This document shows, piece by piece, positions 57,252 to 64,000 of a stretch of 64,000 bases of DNA. The first letter of the stretch is position 1. Every line of letters begins with the position of its first letter. The translations under genes and the position numbers were made by a program. Below the pieces are notes generated by a model, which worked only from the letters and a program-made list of their open reading frames with translations, ran no database searches and was not told where the DNA came from. This DNA comes from Clostridioides difficile (GTDB lineage: Bacteria; Bacillota; Clostridia; Peptostreptococcales; Peptostreptococcaceae): assembly GCA_012955965.1 (NCBI GenBank), contig JABBZI010000007.1, forward strand, positions 1-64,000, read 5' to 3'.

Positions 57252-59036
57252 ATGGGAACTGATAGAAGTACAATGGAAGAAAAGTATAAGTGGAAGATAG
57301 ATAAGATGTATTCTAGTAAAGAAGACATCGAAAAAGATATAAGCAAAGTAAAAAATCTTATTCAAGAGGTAAAAGGATATAAAGGTAAAGTTTCTGAGAG
57401 TAAAGAGAATTTATATAAAGTATTAAATATCTCTGAAAATGCATCTAGGATTGTTCAAAATCTATATGTATATACTCATATGAAACAACATGAAGACACT
57501 AGAATTAATGACAATCAAGGTAGAGCTACTAAGACAGAAATGTTATCAACTGATTTGGGTGTGGCTACTTCTTATATAGTTCCAGAGATACTGGCTATAG
57601 AAGAGAATAAATTAAATGAATATTTAAAGGATGAGAAATTGTCTTTTTATGCAAAGTATATCAAGGATATATTAAGAGATAAACCCCATACTTTAAGCGA
57701 AAGAGAAGAAGAAATACTTGCAGCTACATCAGAACTATCAACAGTTCCAGAAAATGTATATGATATGTTAACATATGCAGATATGGAATTTCCTGAGATA
57801 GAAGATGAAGAAGGTAATAAAGTTAAGCTTTCTCATTCTAATTACTCTTTATTTATAAAAAGTAAAAATGGTAGAGTTAGAAAAGAAGCTTTTGAAGGTG
57901 TATTTTCAACTTATGGAAAGTATAAAAATACATTTGCATCAACACTTTATGGTGGGGTAAAGTCAGAGATATTTTATGCAAAAACTAGAAAATATAATTC
58001 AGCAATAGAAGCTTCTTTATTTTCAGATGATGTAAGTTTAGATGTCTACAATAATCTTATATCAGCTATAGATGAAAGTCTCCCTACTTTGAATAAATAT
58101 GTTGAACTTAAAAAGAAATTTTTAGGGTTAAGTGAAATACACATGTATGATTTATATGTTCCTTTGACAGATAAATTTGACATGGATATACCATATGACA
58201 AAGCACAGGATATCATATTAGAGGCACTTAAGCCTTTGGGAGAAGAATACTTGAAAGTCATAAAAAATGCTTTTGAAGAAGGTTGGATTGATGTATATGA
58301 TAATGAAGGTAAAAAAGGAGGAGCTTATTCTTGGGGAAGTTATGATTCGCATCCTTATATATTAATGAGCTATAAAAATGACCTTAATTCTCTATTTACT
58401 TTAATTCATGAATTGGGCCACTCTGTCCATAGTCATTATTCAAGAACAAGTCAGCCATTTTTATATTCAGACTATAAAATATTCGTTGCGGAAGTTGCTT
58501 CTACTTTAAATGAATTACTTCTTATAAATTATTTATTAGAAAACTCTAAGTCTAAAGATGAAACTATATATCTACTAAATTATTATTTGGAACAATTTAG
58601 GACTACAGTCCATAGACAAACTATGTTTGCTGAATTTGAAAAAATTGTACATGGAAGAGTAGAGGGTGGAGAGCCACTTACAGCTGATGAATTTACTGAT
58701 ATATACTATGAACTAAATGAAAAGTATTATGGAAAATCTGCAATAGTAGATAAACAAATAGGAATAGAGTGGGCTAGAATTCCTCATTTTTATTCAAACT
58801 TCTATGTATATAAGTATGCTACAGGGTTTTCGGCTGCAAGTGCTCTAAGCCAACAGATACTTTCAGAAGGAGGTACTGCTGTAGATAGATATATAAACTT
58901 TTTAAAAAGTGGAGGGTCAGAGTATCCTTTAGAACAATTAAAGACTGCTGGTGTAGATATGACAAAAAAAGAATCTATAGAGGAAGCTTTAAATGTATTT
59001 GCTGGTTTAGTTAAGAAACTAGAAAAAGAGTTATAA
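57252..59036 (+). CDS. pepF: Oligoendopeptidase F
   Basis: A 594-aa cytoplasmic zinc metallopeptidase (M3 family) that cuts peptides of about 7-17 residues. The zinc site is HELGH at residues 386-390, with the downstream Glu in AEVASTLNE completing the metal ligands. The N-terminal domain is all helical. ATG at 57252 with SD AGAGGTG upstream; a GTG at 57243 lies inside the SD. Confidence 0.94.
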   Translation: MGTDRSTMEEKYKWKIDKMYSSKEDIEKDISKVKNLIQEVKGYKGKVSESKENLYKVLNISENASRIVQNLYVYTHMKQHEDTRINDNQGRATKTEMLSTDLGVATSYIVPEILAIEENKLNEYLKDEKLSFYAKYIKDILRDKPHTLSEREEEILAATSELSTVPENVYDMLTYADMEFPEIEDEEGNKVKLSHSNYSLFIKSKNGRVRKEAFEGVFSTYGKYKNTFASTLYGGVKSEIFYAKTRKYNSAIEASLFSDDVSLDVYNNLISAIDESLPTLNKYVELKKKFLGLSEIHMYDLYVPLTDKFDMDIPYDKAQDIILEALKPLGEEYLKVIKNAFEEGWIDVYDNEGKKGGAYSWGSYDSHPYILMSYKNDLNSLFTLIHELGHSVHSHYSRTSQPFLYSDYKIFVAEVASTLNELLLINYLLENSKSKDETIYLLNYYLEQFRTTVHRQTMFAEFEKIVHGRVEGGEPLTADEFTDIYYELNEKYYGKSAIVDKQIGIEWARIPHFYSNFYVYKYATGFSAASALSQQILSEGGTAVDRYINFLKSGGSEYPLEQLKTAGVDMTKKESIEEALNVFAGLVKKLEKEL

Positions 59037-59163
59037 AATATAGTAAATCAATAGTTTTAGAAAACTCTTATAATAATGACATATGTTGTATGATATTCAT
59101 ATACTTCAAAGAAAACTTAAAAAAATTAATATAATTTGAAATATACCGTACAAAATTAAATCT

Positions 59164-59221
59164 TTACATGCATTTAACAATATTTACACTTACTTAACCT
59201 CGCTCTAATATTCACTTAACA
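59164..59221 (+). promoter_or_regulatory. PhoP-box-like tandem half-sites upstream of pstS
   Basis: TTACAT 59164, TTAACA 59174, TTACAC 59184 and TTAACC 59194 at exact 10-bp spacing, then TTAACA 59216 two turns on. A TATTAT at 59231 would be the -10. The same kind of array is seen upstream of the Na/Pi gene. The match is by eye. Confidence 0.65.
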
Positions 59222-59292
59222 AAAAATATGTATTATTAAAATATAGAAAATGTGACAATAAAAAAATTAAAATATAAGCGGGGGTAAGTGAA

Positions 59293-60126
59293 ATGTTTAA
59301 AAAGAAAATAGGAGTTCTTTTAGCTAGTACAATGTTAGTTGGAGTTTTAGCAGTAGGATGTGGTTCTGGATCAGGAGGTTCAGGAGACTCAAATAAAGTT
59401 TCTGTTTCAGGTTCGACTTCAATAGGTCCTCTTATGGAAACTATCGGAGAAAAGTTTCAGGAAAAAAATCAAGGTGTTAGTGTAGAAGTACAACAGATTG
59501 GTTCTTCTGGAGGTATAAAAAATGCTATAGAAGGAACATCTGAGATAGGAATGAGTTCAAGAGATTTAAAAGATGAAGAAAAAAGTGCTGGATTAAAGGA
59601 AACTAAGATAGCGATAGATGGTATAGCATTGATAACTAATACTGCTAATCCAGTAAAAAATCTAACAATGGATGATGTTAAAGGTATTTATACAGGAAAG
59701 ATAACTAACTGGAAAGACGTAGGAGGAAATGATGCACCAATAGTAATCGTATCAAGAGAAGAAGGTTCAGGAACTAGAGATGGATTCCAAGAAATTGTAG
59801 GATTCAAATCAGAAGAATTAACTAAAGATGCACAAATAAGTGATGGTTCAGGAAATATAAAAACTACAGTTGAAGGAAATGAAAATGCTATAGGATATAT
59901 ATCATTTGGATATGTTGATGAAAAGGTTAATAGTCTGAAAATAAATGATGTTGAAGCAACTGATGCAAATGTAATAGCTAATAAATATCCAATATCAAGA
60001 CCATTTATATTAGTTAATAAAGAAGATAATTTATCAGAAAAAGGTAAAGCTTTAATCGATTATATCTTGAGTGATGAAGGACAAGCACTTGTTTCAGAAA
60101 AAGGATTTATTAAAGTTAATCAATAA
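59293..60126 (+). CDS. pstS: Phosphate ABC transporter substrate-binding lipoprotein PstS
   Basis: A 277-aa lipoprotein. A signal peptide (residues 1-23) ends with lipobox LAVGC. The mature part has the phosphate-binding pattern SVSGSTSIGPLMETIGEKF, SSRDLKDEE, REEGSGTRDGFQE. SD GGGGG. The permease and ATPase genes (pstC, pstA, pstB) do not follow directly: after a hairpin comes a riboswitch and a two-component system. It should depend on Pst components encoded outside the window. Confidence 0.95.
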   Translation: MFKKKIGVLLASTMLVGVLAVGCGSGSGGSGDSNKVSVSGSTSIGPLMETIGEKFQEKNQGVSVEVQQIGSSGGIKNAIEGTSEIGMSSRDLKDEEKSAGLKETKIAIDGIALITNTANPVKNLTMDDVKGIYTGKITNWKDVGGNDAPIVIVSREEGSGTRDGFQEIVGFKSEELTKDAQISDGSGNIKTTVEGNENAIGYISFGYVDEKVNSLKINDVEATDANVIANKYPISRPFILVNKEDNLSEKGKALIDYILSDEGQALVSEKGFIKVNQ

Positions 60127-60155
60127 AATGAATATTTAATATAAAATAGATATAT

Positions 60156-60203
60156 TACCCTGTAAGATAAGCACATAAAAATGTTGCCATAACTTGCAGG
60201 GTA
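60156..60203 (+). terminator. Hairpin after pstS
   Basis: TACCCTGTAAG pairs with CTTGCAGGGTA (one G-U pair) around a 26-nt loop. The tail TTGTCTATT is only partly T-rich. Confidence 0.55.
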
Positions 60204-60288
60204 TTGTCTATTATTGGTGATAGAAATTCAAATAGTTTAATTATATAATAGATATTTTAGTGCATTATCTCTAAAGAACATTGAAATA

Positions 60289-60317
60289 TTGACAAAATAA
60301 TATTACAATGTTAGAAT
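60289..60317 (+). promoter_or_regulatory. Sigma-A promoter for the riboswitch-controlled transcript
   Basis: TTGACA, 17 nt, TAGAAT (60312-60317), about 45 nt upstream of the aptamer. Confidence 0.8.
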
Positions 60318-60360
60318 AAAAAGGAAATTTATTAAAATGTATTAAAATTTTTCAACACAA

Positions 60361-60442
60361 ATATTTTAGAAACTGAGAAGTATACCTTATTATTGGGCAT
60401 CTAGAGGTATATGGAGTTAGTGGTGCAACCGGCTATGAATAT
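60361..60442 (+). promoter_or_regulatory. c-di-GMP-II riboswitch aptamer
   Basis: The family landmarks GAAAC, TTATTGGGCA, and GGAGTTAGTGGTGCAACCGGCT are in the proper order; compare the Clostridium acetobutylicum class-II aptamer with GAGTTAGTAGTGCAACCGAC. P1 closes as ATATTTTAG with CTATGAATAT (one bulge). The terminator arm GGCTATG lies in the P1 3' strand, so ligand binding should stop the terminator from forming: an ON switch. Confidence 0.93.
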
Positions 60443-60468
60443 AATTTTATATTGCATAGCCTTTTTTT
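60431..60468 (+). terminator. Regulated terminator of the c-di-GMP-II riboswitch
   Basis: GGCTATG pairs with CATAGCC, followed by seven T residues. The left arm overlaps the aptamer P1, making the two structures mutually exclusive. Confidence 0.88.
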
Positions 60469-61017
60469 GTTTTAAATTTAACAAAAATATAAAACAACTA
60501 AATACTATATTATTTAGTAGTTAGATTTAATTTGATATACGGAGTTTTGGCTTTTAAAGTAGCCATTTGTTGGAAAAGGGGAATTTTTAAAAAAGCATAA
60601 TACAATTATAATAATAAAATAAAGCTTTTATAAACTTTAAGATGCGAAATATAAACTTTTTGTAACAATATATTTACCAAAATAATCCAATTTATTTTAT
60701 ATTATAACTATATAAACGACATAAATCAATACTCAAACTAGCTGATGAACAAGTTTATAGAGAAATAATAAATTTATAATATAAAATCGCCTTAAGCTCC
60801 ATTTTCCAACAATCGGAGACTTTGATTAGTATTTAATAATGAATCTTAATATTTAATAAAATATTCAAGAATTATTCAAAAATACTTAAGTTTTATAGTC
60901 TAGTTTGTAAAGATATTATAAAATAATAATACCAGTTATATAAAAAATAAAACATCATAATTTGTAATAATTAAAATCTGATACTATGATTGAAATATTT
61001 TTGAATGGAGTGGTGTA
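60469..61017 (+). other. Long 5' leader of the response-regulator gene
   Basis: About 550 nt without a credible gene between the riboswitch terminator and the response-regulator ATG. It holds a small hairpin (GGCTTTTAAAGTAGCC, near 60549-60564) and an 11-bp long-range pairing, TTGTTGGAAAA (60567-60577) with TTTTCCAACAA (60802-60812). A second promoter inside the stretch is possible. Not recognised as a known RNA family; a processing site, a second regulatory RNA or an intron remnant are options. Confidence 0.5.
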
Positions 61018-61695
61018 ATGTATAACTTACTAATTGTAGATGATGATGTTGATATTTTAAATATAAATCAAATTTATTTTTCAAATATAGGTTTTAATGT
61101 ATATACATCTAAGACAGCTAGAGGTGCTATGAAGATAGTAGAAAGTGTAGTTTTAGATTGTATAATTCTAGATATCTCATTGCCAGATTTAGATGGATAT
61201 AAGGTATGCAATCTTATAAAAGAAAAGGTTAACATACCTATAATATTTTTATCTAATTATGAACATGAAGAAAAAAGAGTTCAGGGATTCTTAGCTGGAG
61301 GGGATGACTATATAACAAAACCATATAGCTTAAAAGAGCTTGAACTTAGAATATATGCTCGTATGAGGCAATATAAAAACATTACATCAGTTCCTAATGT
61401 GTTAAAGTTTTCATCTTTAGTAATAAATGTGAATTCAAGAAAAGTAACTTTTGACGAAAAAAGTATTGACTTAACCACCATGGAGTTTGAAATACTGTTG
61501 TTTCTAGCTGAAAATAAAGAACAAGTATTTTCAAAAATAGAAATATATAATCAAGTTTGGAAAATGCCTGATATTGGAGAACAACATACAGTACAGGTTC
61601 ATATTGCACAGATGAGGAAAAAAATTAATTCTTTAAGCAGAGAACATCAATACATTCAAACCGTATGGGGAAAAGGATATAAGTTTGTACCATAA
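61018..61695 (+). CDS. OmpR-family response regulator under c-di-GMP control
   Basis: A 225-aa regulator. The receiver has DDDVD at the start, phospho-acceptor Asp52 (IILDISLPD) and the Lys in ITKPYS. The C-terminal winged helix includes TTMEFEILLFLAENKEQVFSK and TVWGKGYKFVP. The SD GGAGTGG lies before the ATG. It is followed 70 nt later by a histidine kinase, its likely partner. c-di-GMP would allow transcription through the upstream riboswitch. Confidence 0.9.
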   Translation: MYNLLIVDDDVDILNINQIYFSNIGFNVYTSKTARGAMKIVESVVLDCIILDISLPDLDGYKVCNLIKEKVNIPIIFLSNYEHEEKRVQGFLAGGDDYITKPYSLKELELRIYARMRQYKNITSVPNVLKFSSLVINVNSRKVTFDEKSIDLTTMEFEILLFLAENKEQVFSKIEIYNQVWKMPDIGEQHTVQVHIAQMRKKINSLSREHQYIQTVWGKGYKFVP

Positions 61696-61766
61696 GTGAG
61701 ATACTGGAATCAATAAATAGTTCTTGTTTTATTTAGTACTACTATGAAAGAGATGTGGTTGATGCA

Positions 61767-63782
61767 ATGAAAAAGTATAATATGCTAAAAGGAACGCTCA
61801 TTGTATTGATAGTCTCTCTGTTGGCAATAACAGGATTAAATCTTCTGTATAAATATGATAATAAATATACATATAAGTCTATTAGAGCAAGTAATGGAAT
61901 TTTAACTATAAATAATGATACTTTTACTAAAAATAAACTTGTATTCCTAATAGATGACTGGGAGTTTTATAATCATAAAATATATAAACCAAATAATTTT
62001 ATAGAAAAACATATAAAACCAGAATACATTTTTATAGGTCAATATCCAGATTTCTCGATGAGAAAAGAGAACCAATCACCTTATGGCAATGCAACTTATC
62101 GTATGAGAATAAAAAATGAAGGTAAGGATAAGGTATTAAGTTTAGAGATTCCTGAAATTTTTTGTGCAAGTGAAGTGTGGATAAATGGAGAATTAGTTTC
62201 CAAATTAGGAGATATAGGCACAGAGAAGTATAGACCTAAAATTAAAAATTCAGTAGTGAGTTTTGTTGCAAAGAAAGATACAGAAATTATAATCAATGTA
62301 TCTAATTTCTCACATTATTATAGTGGTATGTATTATCCACCTGCATTAGGGGAAACAAAAGACGTAAGCAATATGATATTTTATCGATTACTTTTTTATA
62401 GTATAATTTGTTTCACAACTTTTGCAATAGCTATATTTTCATTGGCTGTTTGGTTTTTATCAAAAAAAAGTAAACTCTACTTTTATTTTGGATGTATGTG
62501 TATTTTCTTTGCAATACATGTATCATATCCCTTTGTACATTTATTGGGACTTCCTTTAGTGAATTTTACATATGCAGTTGAAGATTCATCATATTTTATA
62601 GCAGTCTTATGTATTATTTGTATAAATGGAAGTATATCAAAAATAGAAGGAAATAAAGGATATAGATTTTTAATTTTACCATTAGGAATTACAATGTGTA
62701 TCATATCTATTGTGATACCAGTTATTCTTCTCCCATATGATATATATTTTGTTGATATGTATGGAAAATTAATAGATATATATAAATATATTGTATTTAT
62801 TTATATACTTGTGTCTTCACTGGCTTCAATCTATAAAAAGACATGTTCTGAGCATATAAGTTCTTATATTTTAGTTTCAGTGAGCATTGTGTTTGGTATT
62901 AGTGTATTATTTGATGTAGTAACTAGTAACAGGTTTGAGCCTATATTTACGGGGTGGCAAACAGAATACTGTGGATTTATGATTGTAATGTTATTTTCTA
63001 TTATGATGATACATAGGAACAAGATGATAATAAAAGAAAATGAGAAACTAACAAAGAATCTTGAACATGAAGTCGAAATAAGAACTAATGAACTTACAAC
63101 ACTATTAAATGAACGTAAAAAGTTCTTAGCCGATGTAGCTCATGATTTAAAAGCACCTGTTTCAGCTATACAAGCGTTTATAGATTTAATAAAGGTTGGT
63201 AATATTCATGTAGATGAAGAAACAAAAACTTATCTATATGCGATAAATCAAAAATCGAATGAGGTACAAAGTAGAGTACGTAGTCTACAAGAATTTACAT
63301 CACAAGATAAAGAGATTGGTATTAGTGAGAAGATATGTCTAAATGATTTTATCAAGGAGATATATGAAAATAACTTACCAGATACACAAGCATGTGGTGT
63401 GAACTTTGAATTGTATATGTTAGAGAAAAAGATATATGCAAATATAAATAAAGAAAGATTAGCTAGAGCATTTGAAAATTTAATCTATAATGCTTTAAGT
63501 TTTACTTCATTTGATGGGGAAATAAGTTTGTCAATGAATAAAGAAGATGGATTTGCAGTTATTAAAGTTTCTGATAATGGTAAAGGAATACCACCAGAAA
63601 ATATACCAAAGATATTTGAACGATTCTTTACAGCAAGAGATACTGACATTTCAACGGGTCAAGGGTTAGGGTTATATATTGTAAAGTCCATTGTAAAAGA
63701 ACATAATGGAGAAATTTTTGTAGATTCACAGTTAGGAGAAGGAACTGTTTTTACAATAAAATTAAGTCTATGTTTTTCATAA
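61767..63782 (+). CDS. Sensor histidine kinase with 7TMR-DISM-type sensor
   Basis: A 671-aa membrane kinase. After an N-terminal TM helix (about residues 5-25) comes an extracellular sensor domain (about 30-195), then a seven-TM region (about 200-415) typical of 7TMR-DISM proteins. A coiled coil and a HisKA domain with His459 (DVAHDLKAPVSAIQAF) follow; the HATPase domain has N (NLIYNAL), G1 (DNGKGIPPENI), F and G2 (GQGLGLYIV) boxes. ATG at 61767 is chosen; the GTG at 61755 is another option and the SD is weak (AAAGAG). Confidence 0.88.
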   Translation: MKKYNMLKGTLIVLIVSLLAITGLNLLYKYDNKYTYKSIRASNGILTINNDTFTKNKLVFLIDDWEFYNHKIYKPNNFIEKHIKPEYIFIGQYPDFSMRKENQSPYGNATYRMRIKNEGKDKVLSLEIPEIFCASEVWINGELVSKLGDIGTEKYRPKIKNSVVSFVAKKDTEIIINVSNFSHYYSGMYYPPALGETKDVSNMIFYRLLFYSIICFTTFAIAIFSLAVWFLSKKSKLYFYFGCMCIFFAIHVSYPFVHLLGLPLVNFTYAVEDSSYFIAVLCIICINGSISKIEGNKGYRFLILPLGITMCIISIVIPVILLPYDIYFVDMYGKLIDIYKYIVFIYILVSSLASIYKKTCSEHISSYILVSVSIVFGISVLFDVVTSNRFEPIFTGWQTEYCGFMIVMLFSIMMIHRNKMIIKENEKLTKNLEHEVEIRTNELTTLLNERKKFLADVAHDLKAPVSAIQAFIDLIKVGNIHVDEETKTYLYAINQKSNEVQSRVRSLQEFTSQDKEIGISEKICLNDFIKEIYENNLPDTQACGVNFELYMLEKKIYANINKERLARAFENLIYNALSFTSFDGEISLSMNKEDGFAVIKVSDNGKGIPPENIPKIFERFFTARDTDISTGQGLGLYIVKSIVKEHNGEIFVDSQLGEGTVFTIKLSLCFS

Positions 63783-63831
63783 TAATGGATTATTTAATAT
63801 AAAAGAATAATGATATTTAGGAGTGATTATA

Positions 63832-64000
63832 ATGCAAACTAAGATATTAATAATAGATGGAGACAAGAATAATTGCCAGGAATTGAAAAACTTTTTAGAA
63901 GGAAAAGGGATAAATATAGATTTAGCATATAGTTGTGAAGAAGCTATTGGAAAAATATTTAGTAATAGATATGATTTAATATTTTTAGAGATAATCCTAA
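63832..64000 (+). CDS. Receiver-domain protein, cut by the window edge (atypical phospho-site)
   Basis: Only the first 56 residues are present. It starts like a response-regulator receiver (KILIIDGDKNN, then DLAYSCEEAIGKIF). At the normal phospho-acceptor position the sequence is YDLIFLEIIL, so Glu53 stands for Asp, and the acidic pair is GD instead of DD. Glu often mimics phospho-Asp. The SD TAGGAGTGA precedes ATG 63832. The output domain lies beyond the window. It may be a phosphorylation-independent partner of the preceding two-component system. Confidence 0.75.
   Translation, partial: MQTKILIIDGDKNNCQELKNFLEGKGINIDLAYSCEEAIGKIFSNRYDLIFLEIIL

Noticed and set aside
60714-60780. Short frame in the riboswitch leader (KRHKSILKLADEQVYREIINL-like, about 23 codons)
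   Set aside because: No start codon with SD, no homology I recognise; may be random or a tiny gene relic.

Overview
The window looks like a low-GC Firmicute chromosome and almost certainly comes from Clostridioides difficile. The GC content is very low. The window opens with a BclA-type collagen-like exosporium glycoprotein. It also holds a clostridial trans-4-hydroxyproline dehydratase (HypD) next to proC, a second type IV pilus cluster, an RNase PH fused to an XTP/dITP pyrophosphatase, and a class-II cyclic-di-GMP riboswitch. Apart from two short gene remnants there is no sign of mobile DNA: no complete insertion sequence, phage, tRNA, rRNA or CRISPR array was seen.

Layout. 1-8.6 kb: the BclA-like spore surface protein, a QueG-related Fe-S protein, small regulatory or hypothetical proteins, DUF1062 and DUF3786 proteins, an alpha/alpha-toroid terpene-cyclase-like protein, an OmpR-type response regulator without an adjacent kinase, and a flippase-like membrane protein. 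8.7-16 kb: a formate/hydrogen module made of selenocysteine formate dehydrogenase (in-frame TGA plus SECIS hairpin), FdhD, a small zinc-ribbon protein, two HycB/HydN ferredoxins flanking an [FeFe] hydrogenase, and a convergent OFA-type MFS transporter. This is the gene set of a hydrogen-dependent CO2 reductase / formate-hydrogen lyase. 16-29.6 kb: housekeeping and protein quality control (ligA, rph-ham1, a phosphodiesterase, tig, clpP, clpX, two CHR chromate-transporter halves, lon, engB). 29.8-33 kb: an MFS riboflavin-type transporter under an FMN riboswitch, and a twin P-loop ATPase. 33-38.7 kb: secondary type IV pilus operon (DUF881, PilB, PilC, pilin, PilM-, PilN- and PilO-like). 38.9-47.1 kb: SEC-C protein, two unknown small proteins, FAD oxidoreductase, Na/phosphate cotransporter, pgi, htrA. 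47.4-51.8 kb: HypD activase, HypD and ProC, which together turn hydroxyproline into proline. 51.9-59 kb: a TetR regulator with a divergent 61-aa protein, feoAB, a Gx transporter, a Spo0E-like phosphatase, MgtC, pepF. 59.3-64 kb: pstS, then a c-di-GMP-II riboswitch with a terminator about 550 nt upstream of a response regulator/histidine kinase pair, then a truncated third receiver protein in which Glu replaces the phospho-acceptor Asp.

The best regulatory signals are: an FMN aptamer plus terminator (minus strand, 31.3-31.5 kb); the c-di-GMP-II aptamer plus terminator with its own promoter (60.29-60.47 kb); tandem PhoP-type half-sites upstream of both the Na/Pi cotransporter and pstS; a Fur-like box at feoA; a SECIS element in fdhF; and an unusual run of weak start codons in the pilus operon. 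Many starts were moved inward from the longest reading frame because the Shine-Dalgarno (SD) sequence overlaps the longest possible start.

No wholly new system stands out. The least explained parts are the c-di-GMP-controlled two-component locus with its long structured leader and atypical receiver, and the leader-peptide/hairpin arrangement at 3.3-4.1 kb.
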